From an uncultured Opitutia bacterium (GTDB lineage Bacteria; Verrucomicrobiota; Verrucomicrobiia; Opitutales; JABJCN01), in assembly GCA_913046175.1 (NCBI GenBank), contig CAJWSN010000086.1, positions 1-5,385 of the forward strand: DNA of 5,385 nt, in the 5' to 3' direction. The notes under the pieces were generated by a model. It was not told where the DNA came from. It ran no database searches and saw only the letters and a program-made list of their open reading frames with translations. A program made the translations under genes and the position numbers. This document shows positions 1-5,385 of this stretch, piece by piece; position 1 is the stretch's first letter; every line of letters begins with the position of its first letter.

Positions 1-197
1 GTCCAGTGCAACATGCCAGCAGGTAATGCTGCCGCCAGCGCATCGGGTGAGAACCAGGTGAGAAAAACCCGATCCACGACGTGCATCAGCGAAACCGAGC
101 TGGAACTCAGAATCAAGGGAAGTGCAACTTGCAACAGCTCGGCCAGGGACCCGGCACGCGGGGACAGGTTATTCGACGCTTCTGGAGACGTTGTCAT
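1..197 (-). CDS. MATE-family efflux transporter, N-terminal part (runs off the left edge)
   Basis: Reading the minus strand from the ATG at 195-197 gives 65 uninterrupted codons up to the window edge. After a short polar N-terminus of about 17 residues comes a first hydrophobic segment with the pattern ELLQVALPLILSSSSVSLM (residues 20-38), then VDRVFLTWFSPDALAAALPA. This matches the opening of MATE (NorM/DinF-type) multidrug/cation antiporters: an ALPLILS-like first helix, a V-D-R/T-x-F loop, and a 'ALAA' start of the second helix. MATE proteins sit in the inner membrane and export drugs or metabolites in exchange for H+ or Na+. The start is well constrained: an in-frame TAG lies a few codons upstream and no other ATG, GTG or TTG lies between. 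No clear Shine-Dalgarno is seen. Only about one seventh of a typical MATE protein is present, so the substrate and coupling ion cannot be judged. It is divergent from the MFS transporter gene. Confidence 0.85.
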   Translation of the reverse strand, partial: MTTSPEASNNLSPRAGSLAELLQVALPLILSSSSVSLMHVVDRVFLTWFSPDALAAALPAGMLHW

Positions 198-260
198 GGT
201 GCTACTCGTGACGCCCGTAAGCTATCAAGTATTTCGTTGGCACCGGGTTGGTTTGCTTCC

Positions 261-289
261 TTTCCATCCAGCAATGATACGGCTAGAAT
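261..289 (+). promoter_or_regulatory. Candidate sigma70-type promoter for the MFS transporter gene
   Basis: TTTCCA at 261-266 (4 of 6 matches to the -35 consensus), a 17-bp spacer, and TAGAAT at 284-289 (5 of 6 matches to the -10 consensus) lie in the gap between the divergent MATE and MFS genes. Transcription would begin near 296, leaving a leader of about 66 nt before the ATG at 362. This is consensus matching by eye only; planctomycete promoters are poorly defined, so it is tentative. Confidence 0.3.
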
Positions 290-361
290 CTCTCTTGTCA
301 TCGACAGGTGTCGTCTTTTCTTTTGTGGTTCATCTATCTTTCATGTCGATTGGTGTCTGCC

Positions 362-1693
362 ATGCGTTCCAACCGTTCAAAACTCTTTGTCATGATGCTC
401 CTGGAGTTCTTTGTTTGGGGTGCGTGGCTACCCTTAATCTACGGTTACCTTCCGGGGCTGGGTTTTAGTGCCACTGAGCAAGCATGGATCCTGAATGCTT
501 TTCCGATTGCGGCCATCGTAGGCATGTTCTTTAGCAATCAGTTTGCCGATCGTAACTTTGCAGCGGAAAAGTTCTTGGCGTTTAGTCATCTTATTGGTGG
601 TATTTCAATCCTTGCATGTGGCTTTGTTACCACTTTTTGGCCTTTCTTTATTCTGATGCTGATTCACTGTCTGGTTTACGTTCCGACGATTTCAATTACT
701 AACTCGATTTCCTTTGCGAACATCGAAGATGCCAAGAAAGATTTCCCGATCGTTCGTGCAGGTGGTACGATTGGCTGGGTTTTGGCCGCGTGGCCCTTCA
801 CATTTATTCTGGTGGATTGGGAAAGTGTGAATGCCGCAAACCCAGAAGGGCTAACTCAGTGGCTCGGAACTGTACTTAGCTCTGGATTGCAAGGTGACGA
901 TCTTCTCACTGCCACCAAGTGGACATACATTGCTGCGGGCGTGGCATCACTTGCTTTGGCGGCCTTTAGTTTCACTTTGCCGCACACTCCACCGAAGAAG
1001 GCTGTTGAAGGCGAGTCGGATCAGATGGCCTGGCTGTCCGCGATGAGGTTACTGCGAAGTCCGTTCATTCTGGTGCTTTGGCTTGTTACGTTTGCCGATA
1101 GTTTCGTCCACAACTGCTATTTCAACTGGACGGGCAGGTTCCTTAGTGCAAGTGTTGAAGATGGCGGTGTTGGAATACCCGGAAATTGGATCATGCCTGT
1201 AATGAGTGTGGGCCAGGTTGCGGAGTTCGGGACGATGCTGGTGCTCGGCGTTGCCCTCAAGAAGCTGGGCTGGCGTTGGACCATGGTGATCGGTGTACTT
1301 GGCCACGCGGTCAGGTTTGGAGCCTATGCTTACTTTCCACAAATGCAGGCATTAATCATCTTGATCCAGGTGCTTCATGGTGTCTGCTACGCGTTCTTTT
1401 TTGCGACGGTCTACATCTTTGTCGACGCATATTTTCCTAAGGATGCTCGCTCCAGTGCGCAGGGCTTGTTCAATTTGATGATTCTGGGGATTGGTGCGCT
1501 TGCGGCGAACTCGATTTGTCCTTACCTGTTTGACAGCGTCTTTAGTAGTGCTGATGCAGAGAGTGGGGCGAAGATGACTGACTACCATGGTTTGTTCATG
1601 GTTCCCTTGCTCTGTGCGAGTGTGGCAGCGATTCTGCTGGCGCTGTTGTTTCATCCGCCCGAGGTATCCACCGATGATGCGGTAGAGAATTAG
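362..1693 (+). CDS. MFS transporter, nucleoside:H+ symporter (NupG/XapB-like) family
   Basis: A 443-residue polytopic membrane protein, close to the roughly 420 residues of E. coli NupG. The first helix (about residues 8-30, MMLLEFFVWGAWLPLIYGYL) matches the F-x-x-W-G-x-W opening of the family. The segment NSISFAN...DFPIVRAGGTIGW (114-139) aligns in pattern with NupG's N-T-I-S-Y...D-F-P-P-I-R-x-W-G-T-I-G-F block. The C-half carries HGVCYAFFFATVYIFVDAYF (339-358), then RSSAQGLFNLM, the family's typical late-helix motif. About 12 membrane helices are visible, with a polar central loop near 207-225. The family imports nucleosides with protons across the inner membrane; the true substrate of planctomycete members is not established. 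I prefer the ATG at 362 because it places the first helix as in NupG. An in-frame GTG at 308 would add 18 residues with no family counterpart. No strong Shine-Dalgarno precedes either start. The stop is TAG at 1691-1693. Base composition is lower in GC than the hydrolase genes to the right. Confidence 0.88.
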   Translation: MRSNRSKLFVMMLLEFFVWGAWLPLIYGYLPGLGFSATEQAWILNAFPIAAIVGMFFSNQFADRNFAAEKFLAFSHLIGGISILACGFVTTFWPFFILMLIHCLVYVPTISITNSISFANIEDAKKDFPIVRAGGTIGWVLAAWPFTFILVDWESVNAANPEGLTQWLGTVLSSGLQGDDLLTATKWTYIAAGVASLALAAFSFTLPHTPPKKAVEGESDQMAWLSAMRLLRSPFILVLWLVTFADSFVHNCYFNWTGRFLSASVEDGGVGIPGNWIMPVMSVGQVAEFGTMLVLGVALKKLGWRWTMVIGVLGHAVRFGAYAYFPQMQALIILIQVLHGVCYAFFFATVYIFVDAYFPKDARSSAQGLFNLMILGIGALAANSICPYLFDSVFSSADAESGAKMTDYHGLFMVPLLCASVAAILLALLFHPPEVSTDDAVEN

Positions 1694-1702
1694 TTGATGG
1701 GC

Positions 1703-1761
1703 TAGAGTTGAAGCTGGCAGATAGGCCGCTAGGCGTTTATGGTTGGTGAGATCAAACTCTA
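1703..1761. repeat. Inverted repeat just downstream of the MFS gene
   Basis: TAGAGTTGA (1703-1711) can pair with TCAAACTCTA (1752-1761) with one bulged A, ten bases after the MFS stop codon. The roughly 40-nt loop holds a small inner GCC/GGC dyad near 1725-1734. The position suits a 3'-end mRNA structure, but no U-run follows, so it is not a typical intrinsic terminator. Confidence 0.3.
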
Positions 1762-2157
1762 AGCGCTGAATCTGCAGTCTTGTGGTAGACAGCTATCATT
1801 GGGTGGTCTTGATAGGGCGTCGTAGGGGGCGATGCTGCTTGAACTGAGGGGATATGGGCAGCCGGTGCTTGAGTCACGACGCAGGGCGCCTGAAAACTGT
1901 GGAGGGCGTGTCGTAGCTATCTTTGTTTCGCAGTTGGTCTAGAACGTGGCACGTGGTGAGAGCCGGTACTGTCGGTGACCGCGGTTTTGTGGTGATCGGA
2001 GCGCGCCCGTGTCGCGGCCCTCAATTAATTTCCGCGAGCGAGTGAGCATTTTGCCTGCGGTGTCATTTTTTCCCGCGCGTGGAACCGATGTGGCACCTTC
2101 GACTTATGACATCCGCGCGTGCCAAACGTCAAGTGGAGGATGAGGGGACTCGAGCTG

Positions 2158-2172
2158 CTGGCTGCCAGCCAG
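2158..2172. repeat. Perfect 15-nt palindrome in the non-coding stretch
   Basis: CTGGCTGCCAGCCAG has two 7-bp arms around a single central C. A one-base centre makes a hairpin unlikely, so if it has a function it would more likely be a dyad for a dimeric protein. It may also be chance in a GC-rich region; no nearby start codon gives it an obvious target. Confidence 0.25.
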
Positions 2173-2374
2173 TTGTTTGGTACTGGCCTTGGCGGCTAAC
2201 TTGAACTGTCGCACGTCGAGTAGCAGGTAAGCATCCATCGGAGCCAAATGGCTTTCGACCTGGAGCTCTCGCCTCGCGACGGGGATGCATGATCGTCGTG
2301 GTCAAGGTCGGGGGCAGCGCGAATAGAGGACGGCCTGTGACATCGGCTTGCGGGGCAACTGAGACTGCTGTGCG

Positions 2375-2848
2375 TCACGGGCCCCCTATGGGAAGCGATT
2401 CGATGCTCTCGCCTTTGTTCACGTCTTTAATGCGAAATCGCATGGCCGTTACCTCGGCGCCTGCGGGACCGTATTTGTTCTTGCCCAGCCCCTCGTGACA
2501 GCCAACGACAAACAGGTTTCCGTCTTCGAGCATACAGGCGTTGGGATAAGTCGCGAGTGGATCGAACTGAAACCCGCGGTCTTTGGCAGGCTTGATCCAG
2601 CTTTTTCCGTTGTCCCGGCTGTAAATCAGTTGACTGTGATTACCGGAGAGGTCGCAACAGACGACTGACACAACGCCGTGAGGAAGCACTGGCAGATTGT
2701 CGCACGGAAAACCCACATGCTTTTCGTTCGCGAAAGGGGACACACGTTTCGGATCACCCCACGTCCATCTGTGATCCGACACCCTGCCCCCGTCTCGCTT
2801 TTTATGCTGAAATAGGTCGAGACATCGCGCGCCAGAACCAAGCGGCAA
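2375..2848 (-). pseudogene. N-terminally truncated BNR/Asp-box (sialidase-fold) protein, C-terminal part
   Basis: This 157-codon frame opens only with a TTG and ends at TGA (2375-2377). From about residue 28 on it reads as the C-terminal portion of a BNR-repeat, six-bladed beta-propeller protein. It has a degenerate Asp box (SDHRWTW, 24-30), then GFPCDNLPVLPHG (46-58), a good Asp box S77-R-D-N-G-K-S-W84, and a blade-like segment YPNACMLEDGNLFVVG (101-116). The closing strand is AEVTAMRFRI (131-140), typical of the last blade. The C-terminus therefore looks intact. Full-length relatives are usually about 350-420 residues, so more than half is missing, including the part that in true sialidases carries the first arginine and the acid/base aspartate. 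An in-frame TGA lies a few codons upstream of the TTG, and the other minus frames give no convincing continuation. It faces the plus-strand BNR gene head to head, leaving no normal promoter space. I judge it a remnant, though a short expressed protein cannot be excluded. Confidence 0.68.
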
Positions 2849-2868
2849 TTCAGCACCGGCAAGTCGTC

Positions 2869-3897
2869 ATGCGCGACATCTTCTGGGAAAGGACCCGTTT
2901 GTGGGTCCGGTGGTACAGCACCGCGAACTTGATGTGCGGCAGATTCCGGCGCAGAATGAGTTGCCGACTCACGAACTTTCGGGATATTCGCGACGCAACG
3001 AGTCACAGAGAAATTGACCGTATGCGGTTTCTTTGTGGCGGAGTCACGGTGAACGAGGGCAACGGTGAAATTCTTGCCTTCGTCGAGAAAAATCACCCGC
3101 CGGCACCGCTGACCGTCTACTCCAGCAAGGATCATGGCAAGAGCTGGAAACCCGTCGAGATCGAGATCAAGCCGGACAGCAAGGGGAATATGCCGTCCAT
3201 GCACATGAACGAGCACGGGATCACCCTGCGTCACGGCAAGCACGCCGGGCGCTTGTTGCGCGCCTCGCGCTGGTATGCGGGCCAGAATCATCGCAGCAAG
3301 TGGCCCCAGCATTACACCAACGCAATTTACAGTGATGATGGCGGCAAGACCTGGCACACCAGCGAGCCGTTTCCCGCCAAGGGAACCGGTGAGGCCACAG
3401 TGGCCGAGCTTTCAGATGGTCGGATTTATTACAACTCCCGTCGACATTGGGCTGAAGAGGGGGCGAATCCTCTGCGGCGCTGGACAGCCTGGAGTGATGA
3501 TGGCGGTGCCACCTGGAAGGACCTCTCCATTTGTGAGATTCTTCCTGACGGGCCACAGAACACCCAATACGGTTGCATGGCCGGGTTGACCCGCCTCCCA
3601 GTTGAGGGAAGGGATATCCTTCTCTACAGCAATTGTGACAGTCCGGGTGGGCGAAGGCTGGGCACAGTCTGGGCCAGTTTTGACGGTGGAAAAACCTGGC
3701 CTGTCAAGCGACTGGCGGAGAAGGGGGCCTTTGGCTATTCCTCCATGACGTCCGGCCGTCCGGGAACCAACACCGAGGGATGGGTTTACCTGAACTTTGA
3801 GGCCGGCGGTTCAAAGGTGGCCCGGTTCAACCTTGCCTGGGTCTTGAAAGGTGAAAAAACAGGGAATGGAGAGCTGCCGGAATGGATAAGCAATTGA
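2869..3897 (+). CDS. BNR-repeat sialidase-like protein, probably N-terminally truncated
   Basis: The longest reading gives 342 residues. From about residue 54 it is a clear sialidase-fold (BNR/Asp-box) protein with four Asp boxes: SKDHGKSW (86-93), SDDGGKTW (155-162), SDDGGATW (209-216) and SFDGGKTW (270-277). GEATVAELSDGRIYYNSR (174-191) resembles the GH33 region holding the catalytic Glu and second triad arginine. GGRRLG (260-265) could supply the third arginine and FGYSSM (288-293) the tyrosine. The first triad arginine (FRIP motif) and the acid/base Asp are absent: the matching stretch is RFLCGGVTVNEGNGEILAFVE (53-73). It may therefore be a divergent propeller hydrolase or lyase rather than a true neuraminidase. 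Residues 1-52 are arginine-rich, lack a signal peptide and resemble no blade. The ATG at 3022 is a credible alternative start; a weak TTGATG-17-CAGAAT pair (2929-2957) lies ahead of it. The 3' end overlaps the next gene by 16 nt, implying co-translation with the GH29-like hydrolase. Confidence 0.78.
   Translation: MRDIFWERTRLWVRWYSTANLMCGRFRRRMSCRLTNFRDIRDATSHREIDRMRFLCGGVTVNEGNGEILAFVEKNHPPAPLTVYSSKDHGKSWKPVEIEIKPDSKGNMPSMHMNEHGITLRHGKHAGRLLRASRWYAGQNHRSKWPQHYTNAIYSDDGGKTWHTSEPFPAKGTGEATVAELSDGRIYYNSRRHWAEEGANPLRRWTAWSDDGGATWKDLSICEILPDGPQNTQYGCMAGLTRLPVEGRDILLYSNCDSPGGRRLGTVWASFDGGKTWPVKRLAEKGAFGYSSMTSGRPGTNTEGWVYLNFEAGGSKVARFNLAWVLKGEKTGNGELPEWISN
3868..3873 (+). promoter_or_regulatory. 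Shine-Dalgarno for the GH29-like gene, inside the upstream gene
   Basis: GGAGAG sits 8 nt before the ATG at 3882, within the last codons of the BNR gene. It supports the 3882 start and re-initiation by ribosomes finishing the upstream gene. It is the clearest ribosome-binding site in the window. Confidence 0.5.
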
Positions 3898-5012
3898 TTT
3901 CAAGGTGCTGGAGCCTGGTAATCCTTTCCCTGTTGTTTGTCCTGAATGCCAGGGGTGAACGCTGGCTTGAACGATCCGGGTATGGATTGATGTTTCATTA
4001 CGAGGCTTTCAAGAACCATACCCCGGAGTCCTTCAACAAGACTGTGGATTCCTTCGATGTCACCCGCTTTGCCGATGCGGTGGCAGGCACCCGTGCCGGA
4101 CACGTCATTTTTGTCGTCGGCCAGCACTGGGGCAAATACTGTGCACCGAACAGTGTCTATGAAAAACTCCTGGGGGTGGAAAACGGGGTCTGGACCTCCA
4201 GGCGCGACCTCATCCTTGAGATTGGACGCGAGCTTCAAAAGCGGGATGTCCGCCTCATTATCTACATGACCGCGCGCGCGCCGATGCGGCACTATCAAGT
4301 GATCAAGGCCATGGGGGACACCCTTCCCAGCATCAACGGCAAGCCTGCCGGGCCCAAGGTGAACCCCATGTCCCACCCACGAAAGGTGAAGGGGTTTCGT
4401 CGCAGTGAAAACCAGGCGCCCAACCCGGTTTTCCTCAAGAATTGGGGAGCGGTCTGCGGGGAATGGTCCAGGCGTTACGGCAACCTCGTGTCCGGCTGGT
4501 GGTTTGACGGGTACAAGCTGGAAATGAAGAACGCCTACGAGGACCTCAAGAAGGAGGAATTCAACATCGATACCTGGGTTCGTGAGATTCGTTCCGGCAA
4601 TCCTTCAGCCGAACTGGCATTCAATGCCGGGGCGCATCCAACGCTTTCCCTCTGCACCAAGGGGAGGCTTTGCCCCCACCAGACCTTCACCTCCGGCGAA
4701 AACCATGGCTTTTATGAAAAATTAAAGAAAGGAAAGGGCAAGGCCCTGACCCCGGGCAATTTTCCGGCGCCGAAGGGTGTTGTCTGGCATATATTGTTGC
4801 CGGTCAGCGATGGATGGGGGGCGGGTGAGAAGTCCCGCTTTGAACTGGTAACCCTCAAGGACCGGATTGACATTATCAATGCGGAAGGTGGGGCGGTGAC
4901 CCTGGATGTCCCGATTGCTCCCGACGGTGTAATCCCAGCCGGTGTCCTCGGTTTCCTTCAGGAATTGGGCAGGGACAGCGCGAAGCTGAAGGATGGCAAG
5001 AGATCCTATTAA
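3882..5012 (+). CDS. Secreted GH29-like glycoside hydrolase (alpha-L-fucosidase family)
   Basis: A 376-residue protein with an N-terminal signal peptide: basic start, hydrophobic core SLVILSLLFVL (11-21), and likely cleavage near NARG (22-25), so it acts in the periplasm or outside. The rest fits the GH29 (beta/alpha)8 barrel. GYGLMFHYEAF (33-43) corresponds to the GIGLHWG-type first strand, SFDVTRFADAV (57-67) to the FDA-x-x-WA segment, and VIFVVGQHWGKYCAPNS (75-91) to the K-H-HDGF region. SGWWFDGY (204-211) holds the expected nucleophile, D209. E273 in TSGENHGF is a possible acid/base. LKDRIDIINAEGGAVTLDVPIAPDGVIP (325-352) mirrors the 'GGNLLLNVGP..DGxIP' end of the barrel. It lacks the C-terminal beta-sandwich of larger fucosidases. 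GH29 enzymes release alpha-L-fucose with retention; here the His/Trp motifs are altered, so fucose specificity is likely but not certain. The ATG is fixed by its Shine-Dalgarno and signal peptide. It overlaps the BNR gene by 16 nt; the sulfatase follows 49 nt later. Confidence 0.75.
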   Translation: MDKQLISRCWSLVILSLLFVLNARGERWLERSGYGLMFHYEAFKNHTPESFNKTVDSFDVTRFADAVAGTRAGHVIFVVGQHWGKYCAPNSVYEKLLGVENGVWTSRRDLILEIGRELQKRDVRLIIYMTARAPMRHYQVIKAMGDTLPSINGKPAGPKVNPMSHPRKVKGFRRSENQAPNPVFLKNWGAVCGEWSRRYGNLVSGWWFDGYKLEMKNAYEDLKKEEFNIDTWVREIRSGNPSAELAFNAGAHPTLSLCTKGRLCPHQTFTSGENHGFYEKLKKGKGKALTPGNFPAPKGVVWHILLPVSDGWGAGEKSRFELVTLKDRIDIINAEGGAVTLDVPIAPDGVIPAGVLGFLQELGRDSAKLKDGKRSY

Positions 5013-5027
5013 CTTTTGAGAACCCGT

Positions 5028-5043
5028 CGGGAAATTTATCCCG
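5028..5043. repeat. Short dyad in the gap between the GH29-like and sulfatase genes
   Basis: CGGGA (5028-5032) and TCCCG (5039-5043) form a 5-bp stem with a 6-nt loop in the 49-nt intergenic gap. There is no U-run, so it does not look like a terminator and the sulfatase is probably on the same transcript. It may be a minor mRNA structure or chance. Confidence 0.2.
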
Positions 5044-5061
5044 CAATCCCCTTGAATTCCC

Positions 5062-5385
5062 ATGAAATCCTTCAAGATTATCCTTGTTCTGGCATTTGCC
5101 CTGTCTGTCCTCCAATCTGGCAGGGCCCGGCCCAATATCGTGTTCATCCTGGCTGACGACCTTGGGTGGCGAGACCTCAGCAACGAAGGGTCAACCTATT
5201 ACGAGAGTCCACACATCGACCGGATAGCCAGGGAGGGCATGAAGTTCACCCGAGGCTATGCCACCTGTCAGGTCTGCAGTCCGTCACGGGCCAGCATACT
5301 GACCGGGAAATACCCCACCAATCATGGCATCACCACCTGGATTGGCGATCGGGCAGGAGAGGCCTGGAGAGGGACCCGCCGCAAC
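5062..5385 (+). CDS. Secreted type I (formylglycine) sulfatase, N-terminal part (runs off the right edge)
   Basis: From the ATG at 5062 there are 108 codons open to the window edge. A signal peptide (MKSFKIILVLAFALSVLQSGRA, 1-22) precedes the classic sulfatase opening RPNIVFILADDLGWRDL (23-39), in which D32 and D33 are calcium ligands. ESPHIDRIAREGMKFTRGYA (48-67) is the usual next block. The active-site motif is C72-S-P-S-R76 followed by ASILTGKYP (77-85). C72 is the residue converted to formylglycine, by the anaerobic-type or FGE-type maturation enzyme, neither of which is in this window. The protein belongs to the alkaline-phosphatase superfamily S1 sulfatases, which hydrolyse sulfate esters; such genes are greatly expanded in Planctomycetota and Verrucomicrobiota for use of sulfated polysaccharides. 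Most of the protein (usually 450-550 residues) lies outside the window, so subfamily and substrate cannot be assigned. No Shine-Dalgarno is evident before the start. The context suggests it desulfates the glycan that the upstream GH29-like and BNR proteins act on. Confidence 0.95.
   Translation, partial: MKSFKIILVLAFALSVLQSGRARPNIVFILADDLGWRDLSNEGSTYYESPHIDRIAREGMKFTRGYATCQVCSPSRASILTGKYPTNHGITTWIGDRAGEAWRGTRRN

Larger units (their letters stand above)
1694..2374. other. 681-bp region without a convincing gene
   Basis: This stretch lies between the 3' ends of the convergent MFS gene and the minus-strand BNR fragment. All six frames are broken into short pieces, none with recognisable protein motifs. 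The longest oddity is a minus-strand open stretch of about 60 codons ending at a TAA at 2104-2106, with no good start and no known motif. The first half of the plus strand is visibly G-rich. Two dyads are listed separately. No tRNA, transposase or long direct repeat was seen. It could be a decayed gene or ordinary spacer. Confidence 0.55.

Noticed and set aside
308..361. GTG at 308 as the start of the MFS transporter
   Set aside because: It adds 18 residues with no counterpart in NupG-like proteins; the ATG at 362 places the first helix as the family expects.
13..468. 151-codon plus-strand frame at the left edge
   Set aside because: It is antisense to the MATE gene and then runs out of frame into the MFS gene; no family features.
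2104..2294. Minus-strand open stretch of about 60 codons
   Set aside because: It has no good start codon near its beginning, no ribosome site and no recognisable motif; it could be chance or a relic.
2866..3021. A frameshifted N-terminus for either BNR protein
   Set aside because: I translated the other frames on both strands. None shows a signal peptide, an Asp box or a FRIP-like motif, so a simple frameshift does not restore either gene as far as I can see.
2626..3357. 243-codon open frame on the minus strand
   Set aside because: Its first half is antisense to the well-supported plus-strand BNR gene and its last part overlaps the minus BNR fragment in another frame. It has no protein motif and a composition typical of a shadow frame.
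3900..4376. 158-codon minus-strand frame within the GH29-like gene
   Set aside because: A pure antisense shadow of a gene with a signal peptide and family motifs; no features of its own.
5028..5043. Intrinsic terminator between the GH29-like and sulfatase genes
   Set aside because: The stem is only 5 bp and no T-run follows, so it does not meet the usual pattern.
4722..5183. 153-codon minus-strand frame spanning the GH29/sulfatase gap
   Set aside because: Antisense to the end of the hydrolase gene and the start of the sulfatase, both strongly supported.

Overview
The window looks like part of a Planctomycetota genome, or a related PVC bacterium such as Verrucomicrobiota or Kiritimatiellota. 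The reasons are the secreted sulfatase with a Cys-type formylglycine motif next to BNR/sialidase-like and GH29-like hydrolases, weak or absent Shine-Dalgarno sequences at most starts, and long gaps between genes. This assignment is inference from gene content; there is no rRNA or other taxonomic marker.

Left part (1-1693): two divergent membrane transporter genes. A MATE-family exporter runs off the left edge on the minus strand (start codon at 195-197). An MFS transporter of the nucleoside:H+ symporter (NupG/XapB-like) family occupies 362-1693 on the plus strand. They share an upstream region of about 164 bp.

Middle (1694-3021): a 681-bp stretch with no convincing gene but several small dyads. 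It is followed on the minus strand by the C-terminal portion of a BNR/Asp-box (sialidase-fold) protein (2375-2848). That fragment faces, head to head, a second BNR protein on the plus strand. Both lack a recognisable N-terminus, and neither one's missing part is readable in the roughly 250 bp between their recognisable portions. This is the oddest place in the window: a rearrangement scar, a decaying locus, or an assembly chimera.

Right part (about 2869-5385): a compact plus-strand cluster for glycan breakdown. A BNR sialidase-like protein overlaps by 16 nt a secreted GH29-like (alpha-L-fucosidase-type) hydrolase. After a 49-nt gap comes a secreted type I sulfatase that runs off the right edge. 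Together they suggest stepwise removal of sulfate and terminal sugars from a sulfated, fucose- or sialic-acid-bearing polysaccharide (algal or mucin-like) outside the cytoplasm; the actual substrate cannot be read from sequence. I see no CRISPR array, RNA gene, transposase or phage gene, and no clear evidence of a wholly new system.
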